From assembly GCA_027596075.1 (NCBI GenBank), contig JADGJC010000054.1, positions 113,669-177,668 of the forward strand: a stretch of DNA of 64,000 nt, given 5' to 3'. Position 1 is the first letter of the stretch. Each line of letters opens with the position of its first letter. The stretch comes from Rhizophlyctis rosea. Lineage: Eukaryota; Chytridiomycota; Chytridiomycetes; Rhizophlyctidales; Rhizophlyctidaceae. Below, one piece after another: positions 47,466-58,014 of this stretch. A model generated the notes under the pieces. The model was not told the DNA's origin. It saw only the letters and a program-made list of their open reading frames with translations, and did no database searches. A program made the position numbers and the translations under genes.

Positions 47466-47728
47466 GGGCGGTTGCATTGAAAGAGCTTGTTGTACACAGC
47501 GGTTACCACTTTGGGATTAATAAAACCCTGTCTGTGCAATTTGTGACTAACCATATATGTATGAGGGTGGTCGTTGTATGAACTGTATGCCCAGCCGCGC
47601 CGACGATTTTGCCAGCGCCAACGCAATGCTCAAAGATCAATGAACAGGCTTTGCGCTTTGAAGTGGTCATGCAACTGGGAATTTTACTTTGCGACTCGGA
47701 AGGACACATGCAAAGAACGAAAAAATCA

Positions 47729-47736
47729 CTCGCGGC
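47729..47736 (-). terminator. pol III terminator of tRNA-Thr
   Basis: Six consecutive T residues on the minus strand shortly after the tRNA 3' end, the usual RNA polymerase III stop. Confidence 0.75.
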
Positions 47737-47748
47737 GAATTGAACCAG

Positions 47749-47820
47749 TGCCTCCTGAGTGGATCGAACACTCGACCTTCTGCTTACGAGGCAGACGCAC
47801 TACCACTGTGCTAAGAAGGC
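47749..47820 (-). tRNA. tRNA-Thr (anticodon CGT)
   Basis: On the minus strand a 72-nt sequence folds as a tRNA. The acceptor stem pairs GCCTTCT with AGGAGGC (one G-T) before discriminator A. The D arm is GCACAGTGGTAGTGC. The anticodon stem encloses loop CTCGTAA, giving anticodon CGT for Thr codon ACG. The T arm is GAGTG-TTCGATC-CACTC. There is no intron. Both internal promoter boxes are present (A box in the D arm, B box GTTCGATCC). A run of six T about 15 bases beyond the 3' end (47730-47735) is the pol III terminator. CCA is not encoded. Confidence 0.93.
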
Positions 47821-47980
47821 TATTTGTGTGACCTCCTTGGTGCTGCAAAACATAAACCTGTGATAAACATGAAAATGAAAACAAGGTTTAAGAAAATTTT
47901 ATTAGGCGGTTTTGCGAAGCAGCTTTCAGTGGACCGGACATCTATCTCCTGGATGAAGTGCAATAGGTTGGTGGCAACTC

Positions 47981-48185
47981 ATAGTGCGTCTAATCCTTTT
48001 GCTATCTTAGGTGCGTTAGTTTTATTTGCCGAGAAGGTTGCGATCAAGCTGTTTTCTTTAGCACAGTGGTAGTGCGTCTGATTCTTTGGATATCTTTGCA
48101 CAGCGGTCGTCGTTACTTATATTTGCCGAGAAGTTGGCAATCAAGGTTCCTGTTTCTTAGCACAGTGGTAGTGCGTCTGCCATAT
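47981..48185 (+). repeat. tandem repeat built on the 5' half of tRNA-Thr
   Basis: Two units of about 99 bases plus a partial third. Each junction carries TTAGCACAGTGGTAGTGCG (48058-48076 and 48157-48175), identical to the D-arm half of the neighbouring tRNA-Thr but on the opposite strand. Between them lie diverged copies of TTATTTGCCGAGAAG(G)TTG and AATCAAG. The first unit is the most eroded (GTGCGTCTAATCC at 47983). The A box of the pol III promoter is kept, the B box is not. The sequence after GTCTG(CC) is unrelated to tRNA. Confidence 0.75.
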
Positions 48186-49035
48186 TTGATTTATGAGGGA
48201 GATGTGTTGCAGGTGTACCTGCCGCAACAAAGCAAATACGGAGCGGATGTCTGGGCAGACGCATGAATGCAAGCTTGATAGTTGTTTCTTGTAACGACGC
48301 ATACCGCACATGGCAGGCGGATCCACTTGATTGGCCGACTACCAGATTCATCGTGACCTTCGTTTGACTCATCAACCAGAATCAGCGGTGAAATTAGCCG
48401 AATGAAAAGTTGCATGTAGTCCTATTCGACAATCGTACGATGCGGTATACATGTGTACATAGCGATGTTTACATGCCACCCATCTAACATATCCATTATA
48501 TTTACGTTTTAGCCAAGTGGAGGATACTGACATCGAACCATCTGCCGTCATCACCTACATTTTTCTACGGTCCTGGCTTAGCACAGTGGTAGTGCGTTTG
48601 CCTTGATCGGTGATAAATGAATGAATGTGCCGTGGCTTGTAGATCAATCACTTGACGCGTTTCCTGATTTTGATTCCTCGGCGTCAAGCGTTGTTTGTCC
48701 CATCCATTTGAGTGGCAGTGCGTACAACACATCCATCCATTTCTTATCGATTCGCCTGCGCAGTGGACCGTTAGCTATCCCTTGCATAGAAGGCGCCGTT
48801 CGTCACCGTCAAGCTCTCGTCCGTAGCCCACACCGTGTATGGTTGATTTTGACGGGAGAAAGTCACTAGGCGATACTACGACTCAGAATGAGATTGTTTG
48901 GAATTCTTCCGCCAGACATCCCTTGTATAAAGTGAAACATCAGTGAGTCATAAGGTTCAAGGCCTGCTGATGAGCTTCACCTACCATGAATGATGTTGTT
49001 CAAAGATTTGGGTCCACAATAGACTACAACACAGA
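48186..49035. other. no gene; leader of the oxidase-lactonase gene
   Basis: Apart from the tRNA-derived copy at 48574 no feature is recognised. The final few hundred bases should hold the promoter and leader of the gene starting at 49036. I see no clear TATA box. Confidence 0.4.
48574..48604 (+). repeat. dispersed copy of the tRNA-Thr 5' half
   Basis: CTTAGCACAGTGGTAGTGCG followed by TTTGCC, in the same orientation as the tandem units about 400 bases upstream and opposite to the intact tRNA. It matches the tRNA up to the anticodon stem, then diverges. Confidence 0.75.
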
Positions 49036-52000
49036 ATGGGCAGAACGATTTTGATTGTTTGGGCGCTGGTGCTTCTTCAGTGCTGTTGCGCGATACTGTT
49101 GCCGTTTCCTGGAAGTCAACAGACCCCGGATTGGATTGACTGCTTGAATGCTATCGTGCCGCAAGGTGAAGTGGGCTTGCTTCCTCGCTTGAAATGGGTC
49201 TGGGAGAGCTGATCTGACGCCGTATCCACACTGCCTAGCAGTGGAGCCGGACCCCCGTAAGCCCCGCTTCATCTTGTCCAACGACCCACTGTACCCGCAA
49301 TTCCGCATCGGCCAACGACCCCGCATGAACCGCAATCCCTTCGCCATATTCTTCGCTCTATCATCCTCCGATGTTGTTTCTGCCGTCCGATGCGCGCGAA
49401 CCTTTAATGTTCATACTGTTGCACGGTCAGGAGGTCATAGTTATGAGGGGTTCTCGTCAGTTGATGATGGGTTGATTGTTGATTTGAGTTTAATGAGTAA
49501 TGTGGTTTGGGTGGATGATAAGAGTGCGACTGCGAAGGTGCAGCCGGGGATTAGGTTTGGGAAGTTGTATATGGAGTTGTGGGAGAGGGGAGAGTGGACG
49601 TTTCAGGGAGGGACGTGTCCTACTGTGGGGTTGGGAGGGTTTGTTGCTGGTGGTGGCTACGGTGGGTCAGAGAAGGGTTCTTCTATACCGGTAATGCCAT
49701 AGCACTTACCCGTCACCGTCGTCATCAGGCATGCACGCTCGCTCACAAGGGCTGGGAGCGGATAATGTCATTTCCATGGATATTGTTCTCGCTGATGGGC
49801 GTTTGGTGACTGCCGATGCACGGCACAACAGCGACCTTTTCTGGGCCATGCGCGGAGGTGGAAGTGGATCTTTTGGAATCATGACCTCTCTCACTGTGAG
49901 GTTGTACAAGGTGGGTGGTTCGATAGTATTATGCTTATGGACGGATGAAAGGGAGGTAACAATCCACAATCGCAGACTCCAACAAATACAATGTTCTACT
50001 ACGTCTGGCCTTTTGTGAACCACACCATACCTCTCATTGACGCGTGGCAACGATGGCTTCCCAACGTTCCCGGCATTGTTGGGATGCAACTCCAGATAAA
50101 TGGTAACTCAACCACTACACTGGTCGGTCACTTTCTTGGCACAAAGGAGCAGTGGGAGGACATCATTGAGCAGTCTGGCCTCTTGGATGTTGCGACACCA
50201 AGTAAAGTCATTGTGAAGGATGATTGTGAGGGGTTGGGGCCGCGGGTTTTCGTCAATGCGGATAAGACTTGTGAGGATTTGAGTACTTTGAAAGTGGGGG
50301 AGTTTTTGAGTGTAGCGTCGAGGGATATGAGGAAGAGCAAGTGAGTTTGGTGTTTTTGGAAGGTTTGGGGTCTTGGACATTGTTGGTGGCTTATTTGGTG
50401 GATGATAGATCTGGATACGCAAGCAAGCCTCTCCCGAAAGAAGCACTTCAAGTGATCTACGACTTTATGCTGAATAACAACAACGGTGAGTGTACTCCCT
50501 TGCTGTTACCTTGTACACGTCCCATTCAAGACGATTGCAATGCCATGCGCTTACTTTTCCACTTGAACCAGCGTCCAACTTTGTTCAATTCGAGCCATTT
50601 GGAGGAAGGTTGGACGAGATAGCATGCGATGCTACACCATTTCCCAATCGCGCAGGAACGCTCTTTCAGATGCAGTATACGTCGCGGTTTTGGGATCAGC
50701 CGGATGGTGGGGTGGGGTATCAGTGGATTCGGGCATTCGAGAAGGAGATTAGTCCGTTTCTCAATGGGCACAGCTATCAGGTATGACAATGTTGCATGAG
50801 AGGTCATTCGACGATTATGCGTGGAGTCACAATAATAATCCGAATGTTCCGCCCTACAGAACTACGCCGACCTAGACCTCGTCAACTATGAATGGGCATA
50901 TTACGGAAACAACTCCAAGCGGCTGCGACAGGTCAAAGCCAAGTATGATCCGGAGAACTTTTGGCATAACGAGCAGAGCATTCCTGCGCCTTTGTTGAGG
51001 AAGGCCCGGAATCCGGTTTATGTTGTGGGGAATTTGAGTGGGGTTGCTGTTTTTGATTGGTAAGATGTAATGTGATTTTGTGGTTGGGGGAGTGTGTGAT
51101 GGGAAGTATGGGAGCTGATGTGTTTGGTGTGTAGGGATCCGGATGTTCCGAGTTTGACGTATCTTGGGCTTTTTGATGGGTTGGTTAACCGTCCGACGTA
51201 TGCGGCGGCGTCTGGTGATGGGAAGAAGTTGTATGTTGTTGATGCGACGGATTCGTTCAATGGCACTTGGGGAACTGGTGGCGTTACGGCTTTCGCTGTT
51301 TCGCCCGGTGGGGCTCTTACGGCTTTGGGGAGCACCCAGACTGGGGGGCGCAATCCGAATTTTCTTGGTGTGCATCCTGGTGGGGAATTTGTTGGAGTGA
51401 GTAACTATTGGGGAGGGAATGTGGCGGTGTTCAAAGTTGGGCACGACAATGTGGTGTTTGAGAGGACAGATTTGGTGGAGTTAGAATTTGATGGGGTTCA
51501 GGAGGGGAGGAACGCTAGACAGAATCAGAGCTTGCCGCATCAAGTGGTTTGGTCGGCAGATGGGAGGTTTCTCTATGTGCCCGATTTGGTAAGTCTTGGT
51601 GGCACTCCAATATGTCATTCTGATCTTCATACCAAAGCGCCATATCTTACCCATTCCATATAGGGGGGAGACAAACTCCATCAATTTGCCTTCTCCACCT
51701 CTTTTGGTACACTCTGGGGCCTTTCACCTTCCGCTGTGGAATTCAAGCTGGGTTCGGGACCACGTCACGCAGCGTTCCATCCTACGCTTCCCATTCTTCT
51801 TGTTATACAAGAGCTCTCTTGTGAGATCACTGCTCATCAGGTTGATACGTCGACAGGTGTCGTCTCCCAGGCCCATCAAATTCTTTCTCTTTTGCCTCCC
51901 GGTGTATCTTTGGAAGGTTCCACAACTGCCGAAATCGCCTTTCATTCAAATGGCAGATATGCGTATGCGTCGACGCGTACGTCGGGAATCGGCAGTATTG

Positions 52001-52227
52001 CTGTTTTGGCCATCTCGAGCTCGGATCTGAATGTGGAGATTGTGGGGTTTGTGGGGTCGGCTGGGAGGACACCGCGGTTTATGGTGTTCAAAGATGGGTA
52101 TCTGGTTGTGGCAAACCAGGATTCGGATAATATTGTTGTGTTTGCGGTGGATGAGGATGGGGGGTTGAGAAGGAAGGCGGTCGTTGCGGGCTTGCCAGTT
52201 CATCCGTTTGCCCTTGCATTTCTGTAA
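49036..52227 (+). CDS. secreted FAD-linked (BBE/AA7-type) oxidase fused to a lactonase beta-propeller
   Basis: Nine exons in one continuous phase: 49036-49165, 49239-49661, 49729-49910, 49976-50340, 50409-50485, 50572-50780, 50860-51059, 51135-51588, 51664-52227; 867 residues. A signal peptide (MGRTILIVWALVLL and following) opens the protein. The FAD-binding domain (about 73-245) has both residues for bicovalent flavin: His110 in RSGGHSYEG and Cys170 in GGTCPTVG, as in gluco- and chito-oligosaccharide oxidases. The C-terminal BBE motif is NYADLDLVNYEW (463-474) and KYDPENFW (490-497). After a linker of about 15 residues a full-length lactonase-type seven-bladed propeller (PF10282-like) runs from NPVYVVGNLSGVAVFDW (512) to the end. 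The junction is inside exon 7 and continues across intron 7, so it is not two adjacent genes. Inferred role: oxidise a sugar C1 to a lactone and hydrolyse it outside the cell. Confidence 0.85.
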
Positions 52228-52582
52228 CATTGATGATCAATGATTAAGGAATTGCAATTGTTATCCATCGCAAGGTCTTTTTTGTTCATACAGGCAAAAT
52301 CACTGGGTCGGTGATTGACTTTGACGGTCCGTTTCCAATGGTGTATCTTGGTCTATTTTCAGGCAGTCTGTATATACAAAAGGGTATCTCCAGATGACGA
52401 GTTCCTAGTCTTACTTCAACTGACCCCCCATCTACACCTCCACCACTGCCATCACCACCATTCCTTTTAAACCTTGCGCCATCCCGGTCCCACACTCCTG
52501 GGGTGGAGTAAGCAGAATGAGGTGTCGGCAAGGTACACCACGCCCACCTCGAACCCATCACCTCCTTCCACCAACTATCCAA
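52228..52582. other. 3' flank between convergent genes
   Basis: Untranslated sequence between the convergent oxidase-lactonase gene and the small gene at 52583. No coding frame seen. Confidence 0.45.
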
Positions 52583-53025
52583 CTATCCGTTGTAATCACA
52601 CAAACTTTGCACTACATAGTGAGAGTCCAGTTTCAGTCTAAAGCTGATAGACTTCATCTTTCCGCGTCCGTCCATGTCCGAGGGCATGACTTGTATGCCC
52701 AATTGCGTAGCCTCAAGAAACTGCGCCAGTGATATAACCTATACAACCGCCTCTGGTCGCACCAAAGCTATACACTTCTGATTTGGGAGAGATCGACATA
52801 GAGGGCATTTACTTTGGAGGTGGAGGTGACGTGTATTAGGCGGAGGGCATTGCGCGACTGGGGCCGAGGTTGATTGGGTGGGAAATTGGTAGCAGGGGAG
52901 GCTAAGTCGGCGGGTGGGGTTTCTGTAAGAGTGTACACCGACGTCAACCTTTCTAGACCCACCCGGGACGAGGTTGGGGGGGCTGGATGCACCAGATCTG
53001 TATATGCGGGTGGGAGCGCGTTCAT
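52583..53025 (-). CDS. small unknown protein, 129 residues
   Basis: Two exons, 53025-52774 and 52720-52583, joined in phase 0 across a 53-nt GT-AG intron. The first half is Pro/Thr/Ser-rich (TPPADLASPATNFPP). The second half looks like a compact conserved domain: NALYVDLSQIRSFLEATQL, then GIQVMPSDMDGRGKMKS, then RLKLDSHYVVQSLCDYNG at the C-terminus. The second exon alone has strong protein-like composition, which is the main evidence. I do not recognise the family and predict no signal peptide or membrane segment. The donor is GTATAG, not ideal. Confidence 0.55.
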
Positions 53026-53641
53026 TGATGATGCTTACTTGAGAGTGTTAGTGCAAGCGATCTTTCTCTTCTGCATCGGGGTGGTTCTGCACCTCCCAAC
53101 CATATACATGTAATAATGTGACTGGTCGTCAACTGAAAATGGTTGGTCATTCTCCCATCCCCGACTTCCCCGCCAGCATGAGGGTTGCCTGAAGGGTAGG
53201 TTTGCCTGCATAGTCGGCTGATAGTTTTGCCCGACAGTGTTGCCCGGTGTTGGGTGGAGGACTGGAGGGCCTTTTAGGCCGTAAAAGGTAGAGGGAGCTG
53301 GAGGGCAAGAGAGCTGCCCTTCGATGATGAAGGGAACCTGACGTCCACGCAGAAGGACCCTGCATGTTGGCCCCGTCCTGTGTCACATTGTTACTGTGAC
53401 TGGCCCACCAGTGCCACCACACAGCAATGCCAAAGTGTGGGTTGGGCTGTATCCGACCTCTCCCGAATTGTCAATAAATAGCAACCCCGTTGTAAACTTC
53501 CCTGACTCCTTTCTTAGACCCACCGTGGTAATCTAGAAATCAAGCTCACCCGCCAAGCGACATTGATTCTGCTGTCATCCCAAAACTGAGCTTTCATACC
53601 ATACTTTCCTTCCCCCAATAAACCTACCGAATCGCCCGAAA
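53026..53641. other. intergenic, divergent promoters
   Basis: Region between the small unknown gene (minus) and the Eri1-type gene (plus). An AATAAATAG element at about 53473 could be a TATA-like site for the latter. Nothing coding. Confidence 0.4.
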
Positions 53642-54346
53642 ATGTCTCAATTGAACCAACCTTCCGCTTCATCCTCCCCCGCCGGCCAACCTTTCGACTT
53701 CCTCCTCGTCCTCGACTTTGAGGCGACATGCTCTAATACCGACCGGTCATTCCCCAATGAGATAATCGAGTTCCCCATCGTCGTCCTTGATACCCATTCC
53801 CTTTACGTCGTGGCTGAGTTCCGTGAACACATCCGTCCAACCATCAATCCTACCTTGACGCACTTTTGTATAGACTTGACGGGGATTACGCAAGACGTCG
53901 TTGATGCTGCTGAGACTTTTCCGGAGGTGTTTGGGAGGGTGGTCGATTTCGTTGGCGAGTTACAGGCTGCACATCCCGGAGCCAAACTGGCCTTCGTGAC
54001 GTGCGGAGACTGGGATCTGAAAACCATGCTGCCACTCCAACTTCAGCACTCTCACTCCTCCCTACCCGCAACATTGAACCCTCCACCACCCATCTTCTCG
54101 CGCTGGATCAACATCAAAGTGCCCTTTCACAATGCACTGGGTGGCGTGCAACTTGACGCGTCCGCATCGAATAAGAAGAAGAAGAAGAAATCAACAACTA
54201 GATTGGGCATGGCGGGGATGTTGCAGAGGTTAGGATTGCCATTGGTGGGACGGCATCATTGTCGGATAGATGATGCGAGGAATATCGCTCAGATAGCCAA
54301 GGCTCTGATAGAGAGGGGGGTGGTGCTGGATATCACTAGTAGATAG
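53642..54346 (+). CDS. Eri1-type 3'-5' exoribonuclease (DEDDh)
   Basis: Intronless, 234 residues. Exo I: VLDFEATC with Asp25 and Glu27. Exo II/III context: HFCIDLTGITQDVVD and CGDWDLKTM. Exo III: HHCRIDDARNIAQIA with His206 and Asp210, the DEDDh arrangement. The spacing LDFEATC ... IIEFPIVVLD is diagnostic of the Eri1 subfamily, which trims 3' ends of 5.8S rRNA, histone mRNA or small RNAs and limits RNA interference. A lysine tract (about 179-184) lies in a loop before the last motif. No SAP domain is present, as in short family members. The start is the first ATG of the frame. Confidence 0.92.
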   Translation: MSQLNQPSASSSPAGQPFDFLLVLDFEATCSNTDRSFPNEIIEFPIVVLDTHSLYVVAEFREHIRPTINPTLTHFCIDLTGITQDVVDAAETFPEVFGRVVDFVGELQAAHPGAKLAFVTCGDWDLKTMLPLQLQHSHSSLPATLNPPPPIFSRWINIKVPFHNALGGVQLDASASNKKKKKKSTTRLGMAGMLQRLGLPLVGRHHCRIDDARNIAQIAKALIERGVVLDITSR

Positions 54347-54578
54347 GCGCTAGGGTAGCTGCTTAATGTACATACGAAGGTGTAGCATAACAGTGGTGCT
54401 CTCACTGTAAAGAGGCGAGTCTCATAGCACACGTGTGAAGGATTAGACTATGCTGTCGCGCCAGTATCGTGCAGTCAGTCTGCCACCCCTTTTCCGCAGG
54501 AAATTGCAAGTAATGATCATTTTCTGCAAGTGCAATATGTACAGGTTTTCTACCAATCCTCGACGCGCACACATACAA

Positions 54579-57500
54579 TCATTCAACCCCCTCCACCCCC
54601 TTGATATCATTCAAAAGCCCCTCCAACTCCCATATCAAGGCCCCCCAAGCACTCGCAAGCGGAATCTCCCCCTCCTCCTTCTCCCCATCCTTACTCCTCT
54701 CCCCACTCTTTCCTTTCCCTTTTCCCTTCTTCGCCGTCTTGGAACTGGGACGAGCAGGAGAATAATACTCCGCACCGTCCATGACATGTTCCCCGTTCCA
54801 TTCCGGGTCTTCCCTTGCCCATTGCCGCACTTCGGAGAAGATGGCGTCCTTCTTGAGGTAGAAGTGGTTGCGGATAATGGATTTGAAGCCCGTTGGCGGG
54901 GTTTTGAGAATGTTGATCATTGCGTGTCTGTTTGCATAAAATGAGCGTGACGATCAATAAGAGGACTGGATGATATCACCAGGCGGATGGAAGCGAAACT
55001 TACTTTACACAATTCCTCCTTACAACTTTGTTGTATCTCACGCTGCGGTCATCATCCTTCCGTGCTTGACCCATGCCGGGTTCATTGTAGTAGGGCAGAT
55101 CAACGAGAATCATGGACTGGATCGACATGAGGACCTGCCGAAAAGCATCAATGATTTAGCCCGGCTAACATTTGAGTGTGCCATGACAATGGCATACCTG
55201 AAGTAAAGTGCTCTGATTCGCTCCTGTCTGCCACATCTCGCTTGGCGCCCCGTGCCATGTTCCGAGCAGGGACAAACACACCTTGCCGCATTGATACAAG
55301 TTCGGGTTGAATCTGTTGTACCAACAAATCAGATATTAAATACAAGATGCTTCGAATGTGCCACACAAATGTACGCACCGCACAGTCCCTCCCCCAGTTG
55401 TCTTGAGCTTCACTTTCGGCGGGATCGCCGGATAATCATCCGGGAATGCGATATCAAACTCAAAGCAACCATTGCTGTACGGTGTCCCTTCTGGTCCGGT
55501 GATCCTTCACGAATCAAGTCAGCCCAAGCGTGCAAGACAGTCCCAGCAACCCACGAAATCATCAACTCACAAGCACTTCATCGCATCGATCTTCGAATCG
55601 TCAACCCTAACAAACACCGAACTCCCTTCATTGCACGGCAAGCTTGTACTCAATGTAGCAGTCTCCTTCGCCAAGTGTAATATCCTCTTGTTGGGCGCCA
55701 TGGTGCTCACCGCTTTGCCTGAGCGTCCTCGAGGTGGCGGCAGCGGAATGTCCGGGAAGTCATCTTCCTCATCGGAGTAATGATCATCATCAGAATAATC
55801 GTCATCATATTCCAATTCGTTTTTCGTCGCCGTGGGAGGTGGGTGATCATGAGACCAAAGTTTAGTGTATGCAAAGATATGTTCTTGCATTGTTTGGATG
55901 TATGGCGGCTTTGTCCCTTCCCCTGCATCCTCATTTCTCGTCGTCGCCTTCCCTTTCCCTTTACCCTTCCCCTTCCCGTCTTCATTTTGCTGCCCTTCTC
56001 CTCCCTCCTTCCTCGCCCCCTTCCACATATCTACGCTCTGATGGATCTTCCCCCACGCATCTGCCAGCTCCGCCGCCAACCCAATCACTTGCACGGTGTC
56101 CTCGTCGTCCCCCGTCAGGAAGTCCTTGTTCTGCGCACTCTTCGTGAACACGTTTGCTTGCGTGATCAGACGCTGCAGGAGCTCCAGCAATGGGACGGTC
56201 GTGTCGGGGATGGCGGTGTCTGTTTCATCAGCCGAATCCTCTTCCGTTGTATCACCAGGCGGGCCATCGGAACGCAGGGGCCGTTTTCGACTGGTGGATG
56301 CGCTTGTGGCAGTCTCTTTACTGACAAGACGGTAGAAGATGTGCGGTCGTGTGCCTGTTCTGGAATTGTGGCGGGAGATTGACTTGACGGCTGTGTCATT
56401 TGCTGGATGGAATTGTGATGGATTTGGTTGAGGGTGTTTGTGGACAAGCAGAGGAAGGAGCGTTTCATGGCCTGATAGCAGTTCGACCAGTTTCACAAGA
56501 GGAAAGTACAGGTTGCTGCGTTTGCTGACGTCAATGAACGAATCCTTTTGGTAATGGCAGATTGTTGTTATCACGAAATTGCACAAACTGGCTAATGGGC
56601 ACAAGATTTTATCGACAGGAATGAAATGAAAACTCACATTGACAAGATATATTGACACAACAGGCAAGAAGCAACTCTTCGCCAAAAGGCTCTCTAGTCC
56701 AGGATGCGGCAGGAAGTCAAACGTAAACGGCTCGGGGTTGCGATTGGGATTCGGCAGTAACGCTGCCAATTCCTCGAAAGAAGTCGCCATTACCCTATCG
56801 AGCGCCTGCTCCGCTTCGTCCAACTTTTGCTTCGCAGTGTTGGCTTCCAGCATGCCCTTTGACCTTCCTGGATAGTAGTCGAGGCTGCCATCGTCAGTAC
56901 CATACCCGACCCCACCAGATGATGACGAGAAAGTTTTAGCTTTCTCTGATTTCGTCGCTTTCGATTGCCTTTTCGACGACTTTTCTCTGCTGGGCTCTGC
57001 CGCGGGTACGCAAGACTCGGGTTGTGCGGATTGGGTGAGGCGCGTGTAAACGAAGTGGAGGAGGGCGTACGCGAGGAATAATCTGCTGGCTGCGCAATGA
57101 TTTCCTTCCGTTATAGATGCTTCCTCCGCGTCGGCCTTTTCACGGCAACCCTGGCATACAATCGTGGAGCAGGTTGAACACTTCAGCAAAAGGCACGACT
57201 TCATCCGCAAGAGATATTCTGTTGGTCCTTCTTTCCGTTGTGGGTAGATAAGAAGATTAACAGAGTCGACGGGATGGGCAGTTTGACAGGTGGGGCATGT
57301 GGGCGGCGCTGAGTGGGCGGTTCGGAATGCTGCAAATGCTGCATCGCTGATCTCGTTGGTGTATACAGTTGTACTTGACCTAACGGAGGGGAAGTGAATG
57401 TCACTTTTCAACTGTGGAGCTTGGTCGGCGACGGTGCTGGTTGCAGCGCTCTGGGCGGCACGTTCTTCTTCTTGCAGTTGCTTGGCCAAAGCTGCATCTG

Positions 57501-58014
57501 CGTCTGCCTCATCCACAACCATATCTTCCCGCCCTTCTTCCAGCACGCTTGATTCTTGCGCACCTGCTGCCTCATCAGCAAACTGCTTTGATAGCTGCAA
57601 CGCAAGCTTCATATCATCCTCATATGATGACTGACCCTCGTTCCGTGAACCGACCGCCAGTTGTTCCTCTTCCATGAGTCGGCGCGCCAGCTCTTCATCT
57701 GCATCATAAGTTGCACCATGTTTGCCCCCACCATTGGACTGCTCTTGCATCAAGCGATGAGCGACCTCTTCATCGAATGAGATCTGAGCACTGTGTGCGT
57801 CGATTATGTTCTTTCGAGAAGTTGCCGCCCTTATTGAGACTGCTGATTTGGAAATTCCCTCCGAGGACGTGCGGGCGATCTTGGCAGGGTGTCGAGACGA
57901 GGATTTTGATGAAAGGGACTGTTCATCGCTTGAAAGAGTAAGGTCAACAGCGCCGTCAAGATCGCCTTCTGTGAGGTCGACAATCTCGGCGGCTTTCCGC
58001 TTTTTGGGCGCCAT
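54579..58014 (-). CDS. large ubiquitin-conjugating enzyme E2, UBE2O-like, with SUMO- and ubiquitin-binding-like motifs
   Basis: Six exons, 58014-56638, 56544-55571, 55504-55379, 55312-55198, 55134-55004 and 54927-54579; 1023 residues. The UBC fold is near the C-terminus (about 730-910): [48 protein letters not shown] with active Cys838, then [15 protein letters not shown] and PYYNEPG. FNPN in place of HPN and GTWHG after the cysteine are typical of UBE2O-type E2/E3 hybrids. The N-terminus holds EIVDLTEGD and [10 protein letters not shown] (SUMO-interacting type) and four DEExAxxLxxE-like motifs (about 81-92, 105-117, 132-144, 171-184), then a Cys cluster (CPTC, CSTC, CQGC at about 265-325). 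The 93-nt intron 1 is a multiple of three and lacks stops, so retention would be silent. Likely ubiquitylates sumoylated or misassembled clients. Confidence 0.85.

Noticed and set aside
47824..48072. 82-codon plus-strand frame after the tRNA
   Set aside because: It runs across the tRNA-derived tandem repeat and has no protein-like sequence.
56545..56637. reading through intron 1 of the E2 gene
   Set aside because: The 93 bases are in frame and without stops, but they carry a GTGAGT donor and the encoded residues look random, so splicing is preferred.
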